DNA of 64,000 nucleotides from WHSW01 sp963722175 (lineage in GTDB: Bacteria; Actinomycetota; Thermoleophilia; Solirubrobacterales; 70-9), in assembly GCA_963722175.1 (NCBI GenBank), contig CAVRKA010000003.1, positions 248,001 to 312,000 of the forward strand, given 5' to 3'. Both the position numbers and the translations under genes were made by a program. Position 1 is the first letter of the stretch, and each line of letters begins with the position of its first letter. The notes beneath the pieces were generated by a model that was not told where the DNA came from, did no database searches, and worked only from the letters and a program-made list of their open reading frames with translations. Shown in pieces: positions 22,998 through 31,760 of the stretch.

Positions 22998-25091
22998 TCA
23001 GGCCTTGACGCCCTGCTCGTCCTCGGCCTTCGCCTCGGCGACCACCTTCTGGGCGATGTGGCCGGGGACCTCCTCGTAGCGCAGGAAGTCCATCGTGTAA
23101 TCGCCGCGCCCGCCGGTGATCGCTCGCAGGTCGGGGGCGTAGTCGAGCACCTCGGCCATCGGCACTTCGGCCTTGATCTCGGTCGCGCTCCCCTTCGGCT
23201 CCATGCCCAGCGGCCTGCCGCGCCGCGAGTTCAGGTCGCCGATCACGTCGCCGACGACATCCTCGGGGACGGCGATCGTCACCTCCATGATCGGCTCCAG
23301 CAGGTAGGCCTCCGCCTCGGCGACGGCCTGCTTGAAGGCCATCGAGCCGGCGATCTTGAACGCCATCTCCGAGGAGTCGACGCTGTGGTGCTGGCCGTCG
23401 TACAGGCGCACCTTCACGTCCTTCATCGGGTATCCCGCGAGCACCCCGCCGGCCATCGCCTCGACGATCCCCTTCTCGACCGCGGGGATGAACCCGCCCG
23501 GGATCACGCCGCCCTTGATCGCGTTCTGAAACTCGAACCCCTCCCCCGGCTCGTTCGGCTCGATCTCGATATGGCAGTCGCCGAACTGGCCGCGGCCGCC
23601 GGTCTGCTTCTTGTAGCGGCCGTGCGCCTTGGCGGCCTTGCGGATCGTCTCGATGTAGGGCACCTGCGGCGGGTGCAGCTCGATCTCCGCCCCGAAGCGG
23701 CTCTTCATCCGGTCGACGATCACCTCGACATGGATCTGGCTCAGCCCGGCGATGATCTGCTCGCCGGTGTCGGGGTCGCGGTGAACGTCCAGCGTCGGGT
23801 CCTCCTCGGAGAGCCGACGAAGCGCGCTCGCAGCCTTCTCGTCGTCACCCTTGGACTTGGGCTCGAACGCGAACGCCATCACCGGCGCCGGCAGGTCGAG
23901 GGCGCCGAAGTGAAGGTCGGTCTGGCGCGATGCGAGCACGTCGCCGGCGGTCGTCTCGCGCAGCTTCGCCACCGCGCCGATGTCCCCGGGGCCGAGCTCG
24001 TCGATCGGGCTCATCTCCTTGCCCTCGGGGGCCGAGAGCTGGCCGATGCGCTCCTTCTCCCGCTTCGACACGTTGAGCACATGCGAGTCGGAGGTGAGCA
24101 CCCCGGAGTACACCCGCAGCATGCTGATCCGGCCGGTGTACGGGTCGGCCGTGGTCTTGAAGACGAAGGCGAGCGGGTCGCCGTCCTCGGCGGGCTCGAT
24201 CTCGACCGCGTTGTCGTCGCCGTCGAGCGCCGTGACGCCCCCGTGCATCGCCGGCGACGGCAGGTCCTCGACCAGTGCCTCCAGCAGCCGGTTGGTGCCG
24301 AGGTTGCGCGTTGCGACGCCGCACGTGACCGGGAACAGGTGACCCTCGTTTACGCCCTTCTTCAGCGCCGTGACGAGCTCCTCGTGTGAGATCTCCTCGC
24401 CCTCGAGGTAGCGCTCCATCAGCTCGTCGGAGTTCTCGGCGACCTCGTCCATGAGCTTCTCGCGGTATTCCTCGGCCTGCGCCTGCAGCTCCTCCGGGAT
24501 CTCGACCTGCTTGGAGTTGCCGCGGCCGTCGCCCGTGTACTCGAACGCGGTCATGTCGATCAGGTCGATCACCCCGCGGACCTCGTGCTCGGAGCCGATC
24601 GGGATCTCGGTCGCGACGACGTGCTGGCCGAACGCCGACTTCAGCGACTCCAGGCAGCGGAAGAAGTCGGCCCGTTCGCGGTCGAGCATGTTGACGAACA
24701 CCAGCCGCGACAGCCCCTCCTCGTCGGCTCGCCGCCAGAGGCGCTCGGTGTGGACCTCGACCCCCATCACGCCATTGACGACGAAGACGGCGGAGTCGAC
24801 GACCCGCAGCGCCCCGAGCGTGTCGGCGACGAAGCTGGGCTCGCCCGGGGTGTCGATCATGTTGACCTTGCGGCCGTCGTGCTCGAACGAGGTCACGGCG
24901 GCGCCGATCGACATCCCGCGCTCCTGCTCGTCGGGCTCGAAGTCGCAGACGGTCGAGCCATCATCGACCTTCCCGAGGCGGTTGATCACCCCGGACTCGA
25001 ACAGGATCGCCTCGGCGAGGCTGGTCTTGCCGCTGCCGCGGTGACCGACGAGGGCGACGTTGCGAATCCGATCCGGGGCCTTGTGAGGCAT
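22998..25091 (-). CDS. EF-G-like translational GTPase (EF-G2 type)
   Basis: 697 residues counted from the ATG at 25091. G domain: Walker A GHRGSGKT (16-23), switch RGMSI (58-62), DTPG (80-83). The G4 motif is NMLD (134-137) instead of NKxD. Domains II-V follow, including RGQFGDCHIEIEPNEPGEGF and the C-terminal EF-G fold up to LRYEEVPGHIAQKV. This matches the second EF-G of actinobacteria, whose role in translation is unclear; canonical fusA normally sits with rpsL/rpsG. There is no stop codon between this and the upstream sigma gene, so it may be made as a fusion or from its own ATG. Confidence 0.88.
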   Translation of the reverse strand: MPHKAPDRIRNVALVGHRGSGKTSLAEAILFESGVINRLGKVDDGSTVCDFEPDEQERGMSIGAAVTSFEHDGRKVNMIDTPGEPSFVADTLGALRVVDSAVFVVNGVMGVEVHTERLWRRADEEGLSRLVFVNMLDRERADFFRCLESLKSAFGQHVVATEIPIGSEHEVRGVIDLIDMTAFEYTGDGRGNSKQVEIPEELQAQAEEYREKLMDEVAENSDELMERYLEGEEISHEELVTALKKGVNEGHLFPVTCGVATRNLGTNRLLEALVEDLPSPAMHGGVTALDGDDNAVEIEPAEDGDPLAFVFKTTADPYTGRISMLRVYSGVLTSDSHVLNVSKREKERIGQLSAPEGKEMSPIDELGPGDIGAVAKLRETTAGDVLASRQTDLHFGALDLPAPVMAFAFEPKSKGDDEKAASALRRLSEEDPTLDVHRDPDTGEQIIAGLSQIHVEVIVDRMKSRFGAEIELHPPQVPYIETIRKAAKAHGRYKKQTGGRGQFGDCHIEIEPNEPGEGFEFQNAIKGGVIPGGFIPAVEKGIVEAMAGGVLAGYPMKDVKVRLYDGQHHSVDSSEMAFKIAGSMAFKQAVAEAEAYLLEPIMEVTIAVPEDVVGDVIGDLNSRRGRPLGMEPKGSATEIKAEVPMAEVLDYAPDLRAITGGRGDYTMDFLRYEEVPGHIAQKVVAEAKAEDEQGVKA

Positions 25092-25928
25092 GGCCCCGAA
25101 CCCTATACAGCGACCCGCACGCCCGGAGGCGAAGCCGAGGACGTGGCGGGAGTTGCTGAGGGTGAACCGGGCGCGGAGGCCGATCACGGCCTTCGTGTGC
25201 AGCTGCGAGACGCGCGACTCGGTCACCCCGAGCACCTCGCCGATCTCCCGCAGGGTCAGGTTCTCGTAGTAGTAGAGGGCGATCACCAGCCGCTCGCGCT
25301 CCGGCAGCGACTCGATCGCGTCGGCGAGCCGGTCCTTGACCTCCGACTGCTGGGCCTCGGACTCGGGGTCGACCGCGGCCGGGTCCTGGATCGTGTCGAG
25401 CACCGAGATCTGGCTGCCGCCCTCCGGGTCGGCGAAGGTCCAGAGGTCGTCGAGGGCGAGCACGGAGGAGTTGGCGATCTCGAGCAGCACGCCCTGGAAC
25501 TCCTCCACGGTCATCTCGAGCTTGTCCGCCATCTCCTCGTCGGTCGGCGCGCGCTGCAGCTGGGCCTCGAGCGTCTGGTGGGCCTTCTCGACCTCACGCG
25601 CCCGGGCGCGGACCGAGCGCGGCACCCAGTCGAGCGAGCGCAGCTCGTCGATGATCGCGCCCTTGACGCGAGCGACGGCGAAGGTCTCGAACTTGATCTC
25701 GCGCTCGGTGTCGAAGCGCTCGATCGCGCCGATCAGCCCGAGCAGGCCGTACGAGATCAGGTCGGACTCCTCGACGTGCGACGGCAGGCCCGAGGCCATC
25801 CGCCCGGCGATGAACTTGACCAGCGGCGAATAGGCCACCACGAGTCGCTCGCGCGCCTTCTCGTCGCCGTCGACCTTGTAGCGCCTCCACAGCTCCCGCA
25901 GCTCGACTGCTTTGACGTTCGTCTCCAT
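25092..25928 (-). CDS. Sigma-70 family factor, FliA/WhiG type, in frame with the EF-G-like gene
   Basis: About 255 residues of sigma factor plus a linker. Start: METNV at 25928 with AGGGAG just upstream. Region 2 is RLVVAYSPLVKFIAGRMASG and DLISYGLLGLIGAIERFD; region 3 has ELRSLDWVPRSVRARAREVE; region 4 has ESLPERERLVIALYYYENLT, REIGEVLGVTESRVSQLHTK. Family members control flagellar, sporulation or other specialised genes. Normally a stop follows shortly after this point. Here the frame continues through FTLSNSRHVLGFASGRAGRC, encoded by the repeat at 25114, straight into the EF-G-like ATG. Its target promoters are not known. Confidence 0.88.
25114..25150. repeat. GCGAAGC-core palindromic repeat, copy A1 (sigma/EF-G linker)
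   Basis: Arms CCCGC and GCGGG flank GGAGGCGAAGCCGAGG. It is coding on the minus strand as the linker HVLGFASGRAG between the sigma factor and the EF-G-like protein, where a stop codon would be expected. Confidence 0.75.
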
Positions 25929-25979
25929 GGCTCCCTGACCCAATTCTGCCGAGTAAGCGGAAACCCTACCTGCGAACCG

Positions 25980-26921
25980 TCAGGCGCGCGGGTGAGACTT
26001 TGCGTATTCCTGCCGCAGGCGTGAGGGCTCGACGCGTGTATAGATCTGCGTGGTCGAGACGCTCGCGTGCCCCAGAAGCTCCTGAATCGAGCGCAGATCG
26101 GCGCCTCCCTCGAGCAGATGGGTCGCGAACGAGTGCCGCAGGGTGTGCGGCGAGACGTGGCCCGCCACCGCCGCCTCGCGCACCCACTTCTGCAGCCGCC
26201 GGCGCACGTCCGAGGCCGAGAGGCGGCGGCCGCGGCGGCTGACGAACAGCGCCTGCTCCTCGCGCGGCGGGCCGAGCGCGTACCGGCCGGCGTCGAGGTA
26301 GCGGCGCAGGGCCCGCTGTGCGGGCTCTCCGATCGGCACCACGCGCGTCTTCGAGCCCTTGCCGGTGGCGCGGATCGTCTCCGAGTCGAAGTCGGGGTCG
26401 CCGAGGTCGAGCGAGACGATCTCCTCGGCTCGCAGGCCGCACGAGTAGGCGAGCTCGAACAGCGCCCGGTCGCGAACCTCGAGCGGGCTGCGAGCGGGGA
26501 TCCGGTCGAGCAGCGCGGCGACCTGCTCGCGGGCGAGCACGCGCGGCAGCCGCGAGCCGCGCTTCTGCGCCGGCAACAGGTCGGCGGGGTTGCTGGTGGC
26601 GGTGCCGGCGGCTACGAAGTGGGCGTGCAGGCCACGCACCGCGGCGAGCTTGCGGGCGACGCTCGCCTTCGCCAGGCGCCGCTCCGAAAGGATCGCCGCA
26701 TAGGTGCGCAGGTCGCGGTAGACGAGCTTCCCCGGCTCGCGCCCGCGCTCGGTCGCCCACGCCGCGAGCTCGAGCAGGTCGCGGCGGTAGGCGCGAAGCG
26801 TCGCCGCCGAGGCGCCGCGGGTGGCGAGCTCGCGCTCGTAGGCAGCAAGGGCCTGCTGCCACGCCGGGCTCGCCTTCAAGTCCTCCGACGGGGGCGCCGG
26901 CAGCGCGGTGCGATCGCTCAT
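25980..26921 (-). CDS. xerD: Tyrosine recombinase XerD-like
   Basis: 313 residues from the ATG at 26921 (MSDRTALPAPPSEDL); a frame open further upstream crosses a palindromic repeat and is not used. The N-terminal SAM-like core-binding domain is about 30-110. The catalytic domain has Arg in SCGLRAEEIVSLDL, Lys in GKGSKTRVVPIG, HxxR in SPHTLRHSFATHLLEGG, His in LLGHASVSTTQ and the nucleophile Tyr in IYTRV. Xer enzymes resolve chromosome dimers at dif. In actinobacteria a xer gene often lies near whiG and dprA, and here the sigma gene is 51 bases downstream. It is not tied to the tRNA islands. Confidence 0.88.
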   Translation of the reverse strand: MSDRTALPAPPSEDLKASPAWQQALAAYERELATRGASAATLRAYRRDLLELAAWATERGREPGKLVYRDLRTYAAILSERRLAKASVARKLAAVRGLHAHFVAAGTATSNPADLLPAQKRGSRLPRVLAREQVAALLDRIPARSPLEVRDRALFELAYSCGLRAEEIVSLDLGDPDFDSETIRATGKGSKTRVVPIGEPAQRALRRYLDAGRYALGPPREEQALFVSRRGRRLSASDVRRRLQKWVREAAVAGHVSPHTLRHSFATHLLEGGADLRSIQELLGHASVSTTQIYTRVEPSRLRQEYAKSHPRA

Positions 26922-26980
26922 GCCCGCTAGCTTCGCCGCGGCCCGATCCGCGCCTGCCACCGCCACAGACCGCCCACGCC

Positions 26981-27106
26981 CTGAGGCGGCGAAAACCGAG
27001 CCTGGCGAGGACGCAGGGAGGGCGACGAGCGAGCGTACGCGCCACGGTACGTGAGCGAGTCGCCCGACCGAGGACACAGCCAGGCGACGGTTTGCAGCCG
27101 CCTCAG
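26981..27106. repeat. Long imperfect palindrome, family C copy 2
   Basis: 126 bases between the transpeptidase and xerD. The outer arms CTGAGGCGGC and GCCGCCTCAG are perfectly complementary, followed inward by GAAAACCGAGCCTGGC against GCCAGGCGACGGTTTGC. The interior shares GGCGAGGACGCAGGGAG, GTGAGCGA and CCGACCGAGGAC with the copy at 22281. The right arm includes the transpeptidase stop codon. Confidence 0.7.
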
Positions 27107-28137
27107 CCGATGTAGACGGGGGTTCCGACCGGGACCTGGTCATACATCGCCTCGATGTCCGAGACCGCCATCCGGATGCAGCCGTGCGAGGCGCGCGTGC
27201 CGAGGGACGAGGTGACGTCGGTTCCGTGGAAACCGACCCCGTCGGTGATCCCCATCCAGCGCGACTTGAGCGGGTTCTCGGCGGTCCCGCCCGCGACGAC
27301 GGTGCCGGCGAGCTCACCAGCCCAGTCGGAGTCCGGGACGCTCCAGACGGGGTCGACCTGCTTGCTGGCCACCGAGTACAGCCCCGTCGGGGTCGGGTAC
27401 GCAGGCTGGCCGACGGCGACGGTGTACTCGGACGCGACCTCGAGGTTCTTCCACAGGGTCACGGTAAAGCTCGCCTGGTCGACGGTGATGTAGGTCGGAT
27501 ACATCCCGGCGAGGTCGTCCTTGGTCACGTCCGGCTCGATCGTCTCGACCGGGACGCCGACGCGGCGGTGGTTGGCGCGCTGGACCACGGACTCGATCCG
27601 GCGGCGCAACGCGGCCTCGTCGACCGCGCGCCCATCCTGACCCGCGACACCGGTGAGCGAGACCGTGGTCGGCTCGATCGTCGCGTTGACCGGATCGCGG
27701 TTGATCTCCTCGGCGACCTTGCCGATGAACTCGTCGATCGCGTTATTCGAGTAGCTGACCTGGGGCGCGATCGCGACGTCGACCTCGCCGCCGGTCGCAT
27801 AGCGCCAGACGCGCGTCGGCAGGCCGCCCTCCTGGCTCTCCTCGAGCGCCCGGTCGACCATCCCGTCGACGTCGGAGTCGACCGCCAGCTTCTCCGGGCT
27901 GAGCTGATACTTGACCCCCTCGTAGGTGACCGTGACCTTCTTGCGCAGCGGGTCGACGAGCTCCGACTCGACCGCCTCGGTCGCCTCGTCGGCGGTCATC
28001 CCGCCGACGTCGACGCCGCCGATCGTCACGCCGTCAGAGATCTGGTCCGAGCGCGAGGAATCCCAGGCGTACGCGCCTACCGCAGCGAGCAGCAGCAGGG
28101 CGACGAGGAAGACGCAGAAGATCTGGAACTTACGCAC
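27103..28137 (-). CDS. L,D-transpeptidase (YkuD) with peptidoglycan-binding-like domain
   Basis: 344 residues. An N-terminal membrane anchor (MRKFQIFCVFLVALLLLAAV) places the rest outside. Residues about 35-215 contain a repeated PG-binding-like domain (GVTIGGVDVGGMTADEATEA). The catalytic YkuD domain has YITVDQASFTVTLWKNLEVA, FHGTDVTSSLGTRASHG and CIRM: the HxxG and SHGCIRM signature with the catalytic Cys is intact. It forms 3-3 cross-links or anchors proteins in peptidoglycan. It stands alone upstream of xerD. Confidence 0.92.
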   Translation of the reverse strand: MRKFQIFCVFLVALLLLAAVGAYAWDSSRSDQISDGVTIGGVDVGGMTADEATEAVESELVDPLRKKVTVTYEGVKYQLSPEKLAVDSDVDGMVDRALEESQEGGLPTRVWRYATGGEVDVAIAPQVSYSNNAIDEFIGKVAEEINRDPVNATIEPTTVSLTGVAGQDGRAVDEAALRRRIESVVQRANHRRVGVPVETIEPDVTKDDLAGMYPTYITVDQASFTVTLWKNLEVASEYTVAVGQPAYPTPTGLYSVASKQVDPVWSVPDSDWAGELAGTVVAGGTAENPLKSRWMGITDGVGFHGTDVTSSLGTRASHGCIRMAVSDIEAMYDQVPVGTPVYIG

Positions 28138-28205
28138 GGGGAACGTGAGTGTAGAAGGGGGCCTTCTGCACGCCTACCCGGGAGCGGCGGCTTGCAATCC
28201 GGGCT

Positions 28206-29288
28206 TCAGATCCCGAGCGGCTCGCTGTCGGCGGAGACGCCCTCGGCCGCCCGCTCGCGGCGCACGTGCGGGCTCCAGCGCAGGAACTCCTCGACCTCGC
28301 GCTCGTACCTGTATCCCTCCTCGCCGCCGCGGCCGCGCAGGATCGGCTCGAGGCGCAGGTGCTCGCCGAGCCGGATCACCGCCTCGCGCGAGGTGTAGCC
28401 GTAGTCGAAGCCGGTCGCCTTGAACAGCCGGTTGTCGACTCCCCGCCCGAAGCGCAGCAGCTTGGTGAGCTCGGTCGGGACGCGCAGCCCGAGCCGCCGC
28501 AGGGGTCCGAAAGCGGCGCCGGTGCCGATCGGCGGCAGCACCGGCAGCGGCCGGCGGCCGACCAGCGAGATCGCCTCGGAGAGCGCCAGGACGCCGTCGG
28601 CGGCGACGTTGTAGGTCCCCGGCAGGTCGTTGGTCGCGGCGTGCTCGAGCGCGTGGACGACGTCGTCCTCGTGAACGAACTGCAGCCGCGGGTCGAAGCC
28701 GAAGACCATCGGCACCACCGGCAGCCCCAGCATCCGCGTGAACACGGTGTCGACGTCGGGACCGAGGACGTTCGCACACCGCAACACGGTCACGGTCACG
28801 TCCGGCCGGCGATCGGCGAACTCGGCGACCGCGCGCTCGGCCTCGAGGATGTCGCGTTCGAGCGGCGAGCCCGGGGGATGCGGCCGCGCCATCCGCTCGG
28901 TGAAGAACGCCGGGTCGTCCTGCTCGGCGCCGTAGTACTGAGTCGAGCTCTTGAAGATGAACTTGCGCACCGGCGAGCTCGAGCCGGTGCAGGCGGCGAG
29001 GATGTTCATCGTCCCGATCACGTTGTTCTCGTGCGCATCGCGGGGCGAGGCACCGAGCGAGTTGACGACCATCCGGGTGTCGATCACCGTGTCGATCTCA
29101 GCCGCGGTGACGATCCGCTGGATCAACGAGTGCTGGTTGGAGACGCGGACGAACTCGGTCCGCTCGAGCTCCATCGTCGGGTCGCGTGAGTCGACGCCGA
29201 TGATCGTCTCGACCTGCTCGAAGCCCTCGAGCGCCTGCGCGAGCCGCCCGCCCCAGTACGTCGCCAGCCCTGTGAGCAGGACCCTCAT
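28206..29288 (-). CDS. NAD-dependent epimerase/dehydratase (extended SDR)
   Basis: 360 residues. The N-terminus MRVLLTGLATYWGGRLAQAL is a diverged TGxxxxxG nucleotide site. Later, STQYYGAEQDD carries the YxxxK-region Tyr (here Tyr without the standard Lys spacing), and LRCANVLGPDVDTVF, FVHEDDVVHALEHAA and TYNVAADG are typical of UDP-sugar or NAD-dependent epimerases. It overlaps the following acyltransferase gene (ATGA at 29285), so the two are co-translated. The tandem suggests glycolipid or membrane-lipid work, but the substrate cannot be read from sequence. Confidence 0.8.
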   Translation of the reverse strand: MRVLLTGLATYWGGRLAQALEGFEQVETIIGVDSRDPTMELERTEFVRVSNQHSLIQRIVTAAEIDTVIDTRMVVNSLGASPRDAHENNVIGTMNILAACTGSSSPVRKFIFKSSTQYYGAEQDDPAFFTERMARPHPPGSPLERDILEAERAVAEFADRRPDVTVTVLRCANVLGPDVDTVFTRMLGLPVVPMVFGFDPRLQFVHEDDVVHALEHAATNDLPGTYNVAADGVLALSEAISLVGRRPLPVLPPIGTGAAFGPLRRLGLRVPTELTKLLRFGRGVDNRLFKATGFDYGYTSREAVIRLGEHLRLEPILRGRGGEEGYRYEREVEEFLRWSPHVRRERAAEGVSADSEPLGI

Positions 29289-30211
29289 CCGAACCAGACG
29301 GACTTGCGCTTCGCGACCATCTGGTCGAGGTTCTCCTGGATCCGGGCGCGGATCTCCTGGGAGACGGTCTGCACCAGGGCCTTGTCGTGGACCGCGTCGG
29401 CGCCGCCGAGCTCGACCGTGTCGATCGGCTCCAGGAAGCGGATCTTGAACTTCGCCGGCAGGTAGCCGAGCATCCCCAGCGGCCCGAGCCACGGGAAGGT
29501 CGGCGTGAGCGGGAAGTAGATCAGTCCGGTGAGCCGCTGCAGCGCCGAGACGTGGGCGAAGATCGGCGCCGCCTCCTCGGCCCCGACCACGCACAGCGGG
29601 ACCAGCTTCGCCTCGGCCCGCATCGCCGCCTCGACGAAGCCGCCGCGGCCGAAGCGCCGCAGCCGGTAGCGGTCCTTGTAGAGCTTCTCGGTCCCCTTGC
29701 GACCCTCCGGGAAGACGAGCACCAGCTCGCGCTCGTCGAAGAGCAGCCGGTGCACGTTCGCCGGGTGCGCGGCGACGCCGCCGATCTTCGGGATCAGCAT
29801 CGAGAACCCGGGATAGCCCTTGAAGAAGTGCTCGACGGTCAGGTAGAGCGGCCGGGGGTTCGGATGCTCCTCGCGGATCGCCTTCGCGATCATCGCCGCG
29901 TCCGGCGGCAGGGCGCCGGAGTGGTTCGAGACCAGCAGCGCTCCGCCCTCGGCAGGGACGTTCTCGATCCCCTCCACCTCCGCCCGGAACCAGTAGCGGT
30001 AGAAGAACTCGTACAGGGTCTGGTCCATCAGCCCTTCGATCCGCTCGGAGCGGCCCCAGTCGTTGAGCCGGCGCTCGGGCTCGATCGCCGGCAGCAGATC
30101 GCGCATCGCCTCGGCCGGCCGGCGCTCCGGGAGCCGCTCGGAGGCGGTCTCCTCCGCTCCCTCGACGACGCCGCCGGGAGGCTTGGAGAGGGATGTCCGC
30201 TCGGGTGCCAA
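29285..30211 (-). CDS. PlsC-type acyltransferase
   Basis: About 308 residues. The acyltransferase block I is LLVSNHSGALPPDAAMI, where HSGALPPD matches the HxxxxD catalytic motif. Then FFKGYPGFSMLIPKIGGVAA and VLVFPEGRKGTEKLYKDRYR (the FPEGxR motif), and VPLCVVGAEEAAPIF. It transfers an acyl chain, likely to lysophosphatidate or a related glycerolipid, at the membrane. The start is uncertain: a TTG at 30247 overlaps the divergent ligase gene, so TTG 30211 or ATG 30106 is more plausible. TACTAT lies just upstream as a possible -10. Upstream partner of the epimerase. Confidence 0.82.
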   Translation of the reverse strand: MAPERTSLSKPPGGVVEGAEETASERLPERRPAEAMRDLLPAIEPERRLNDWGRSERIEGLMDQTLYEFFYRYWFRAEVEGIENVPAEGGALLVSNHSGALPPDAAMIAKAIREEHPNPRPLYLTVEHFFKGYPGFSMLIPKIGGVAAHPANVHRLLFDERELVLVFPEGRKGTEKLYKDRYRLRRFGRGGFVEAAMRAEAKLVPLCVVGAEEAAPIFAHVSALQRLTGLIYFPLTPTFPWLGPLGMLGYLPAKFKIRFLEPIDTVELGGADAVHDKALVQTVSQEIRARIQENLDQMVAKRKSVWFG

Positions 30212-30237
30212 GAGCGGTCCATAGTATCCACGGGCGG

Positions 30238-30954
30238 ATGCGGTCAAAGGACCAGGTCAGGCGGGCGGTGTGGCAGGCGATGGACCGCGAGGGCGTCTCC
30301 CGCTTCCCGGGCGCAGAGGGCAGGATCCCGAACTTCGCCGGCGCCAAGCTCGCCGCCGGGCGCCTCGCCGGCCACCGGACCTGGAAGCGCTCCCGGGTCA
30401 TCAAGGCGAACCCGGACTCGCCGCAGACGCACGCCCGCCGGCGCCGCGCGCTCGAGGAGGGCAAGACGATCGTGATGGCCGTGCCGCGGCTGCGCGACCA
30501 GCACCCGTTCCGGCTCCTCGACCCACGCCACCTGAACGCTGAGCAGATCCGCGAGGCGGCGACGATCAAGGGTGCGCTTCGCCACGGGCGGGTGGTCGCC
30601 GACGACGAGCTGCCCGACATCGACCTCGTCGTCTGCGGCTCGGTCGCCGTCAACCTCAATGGCGCCCGGATCGGCAAGGGCGGCGGCTTCTCGGACATCG
30701 AGTTCGGACTCCTGATCGAGGCCGGCAAGATCGACGAGCACACCGCGATCGCGACCACCGTCCATCCGATCCAGATCCTGCGCGAGAACCTCCCCGTGAT
30801 CGCCCACGACCTGCCCATCGACGTGATCGCCACCCCGCGAGCGGTGATCGACGTCGAGCGCGCCTACGACCGCCCCCGCGGGATCCTCTGGGACCACCTG
30901 CAGCCGCCGCAGATCCACGAGATTCCGATCCTCGAACGGATGGGGTACGCGTAA
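30238..30954 (+). CDS. 5-formyltetrahydrofolate cyclo-ligase family protein
   Basis: 238 residues from ATG 30238 (MRSKDQVRRAVWQAMDREGV). The later half has IDLVVCGSVAVNLNGARIGK, the GGGFSDIEFG loop and THPIQILRENLPVIAHDLPI-like sequence, which matches the 5-FTHF ligase-like (MTHFS domain) proteins. The N-terminal part is longer and more basic than in bacterial YgfA, so it belongs to the diverged branch and activity on 5-formyl-THF is not certain. The ATP-binding Lys/Arg region is RHGRVVADDEL. It is divergent from the acyltransferase with a short shared promoter. Confidence 0.8.
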   Translation: MRSKDQVRRAVWQAMDREGVSRFPGAEGRIPNFAGAKLAAGRLAGHRTWKRSRVIKANPDSPQTHARRRRALEEGKTIVMAVPRLRDQHPFRLLDPRHLNAEQIREAATIKGALRHGRVVADDELPDIDLVVCGSVAVNLNGARIGKGGGFSDIEFGLLIEAGKIDEHTAIATTVHPIQILRENLPVIAHDLPIDVIATPRAVIDVERAYDRPRGILWDHLQPPQIHEIPILERMGYA

Positions 30955-31091
30955 CGGCTTGTTTATGCGGTTTCTGACCGCGGTCCCCCGAGAAAGCGGC
31001 ACCTCGACGAGAGCGACTCCGGGTTTCTCCGCAATCGATCACGTAGTAACCCCCGTTGTCGGGAGGCGCGTCCACCGTAACGCTTGCTTGG

Positions 31092-31613
31092 GTGCGCAGA
31101 CTGGTCCTTCCAACCGTGCTCGTAGCTGCCGCGCTGGCGCTCGTCGGCACCGGAGCACTCGGAAAACCGACGCAGGCTCCGCCGATTCCCCAGCCGGGCG
31201 ATTGGGCAGCCAAACTTCCGGAGGACAAGAGGGCGTACGTCCAGTTCACGGTCGCCAAGGCGGGGGCGAAGGGGCGTCAGATGCCAACGGCCCAGTTCGG
31301 CGTCCCGGCGGATTGCGACGAGCTCGGGTACGACGGGTGGCACGAGGGCTTCAACGCCGCGATCCCCATTCGCATCGGCAAGACCGCGACAAAGTTCTCC
31401 GGGCGCGAGGACGACGAGTACGACATCGGAGGAGAGTTTGGATCGGTCCACTTCGCCATCCACATCCTGATGAAGGGCGAATTCACCTCCAAGACGAAAG
31501 CTCATGGGACTGTCGAGGGCACACTCGACTCCCCTCAGACGGCGGGCCACTGCGAGACACAGCCCATGGAATGGACCGCAAAGTTCCTCCCGGAAGGCTT
31601 CCAGCGGCGCTGA
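31092..31613 (+). CDS. Secreted hypothetical protein
   Basis: About 173 residues from GTG 31092, which gives a signal peptide (VRRLVLPTVLVAAALALVGT, cleavage near ALGKP). A TTG at 31056 is an alternative. The mature part contains ADCDELGYDGWHEGFNAAIP, KTATKFSGREDDEYDIGGEF and a paired-cysteine C-terminus (ADC and GHCETQ could form a disulphide). The final strands (MKGEFTSKTKAHGTVEGTLD, CETQPMEWTAKFLPE) recall extracellular beta-sandwich domains of Thermoleophilia. No known family. Confidence 0.6.
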   Translation: MRRLVLPTVLVAAALALVGTGALGKPTQAPPIPQPGDWAAKLPEDKRAYVQFTVAKAGAKGRQMPTAQFGVPADCDELGYDGWHEGFNAAIPIRIGKTATKFSGREDDEYDIGGEFGSVHFAIHILMKGEFTSKTKAHGTVEGTLDSPQTAGHCETQPMEWTAKFLPEGFQRR

Positions 31614-31760
31614 CCTGAAGGCTGCGTTCGTTGCGGCGCGACCTGACCTACGACGCCACCGCCAGGCCACGCGGATGCGATTCAGCGCGACGGTCTAGGG
31701 GTGGTCCGTCCACCCACTTGGGGGATCGACAGGGCGCCGAGGCCCGGAGATGCTCTGCTC

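Noticed and set aside
23058..24389. 443-residue plus-strand open frame opposite the EF-G-like gene
   Set aside because: Antisense shadow of a clear conserved gene; low-complexity Arg/His/Leu content typical of GC-rich reverse frames.
28206..30833. 875-residue minus-strand frame including the epimerase
   Set aside because: Only the last 360 residues match a family; the upstream part is a shifted frame through the acyltransferase, which has its own clear gene.
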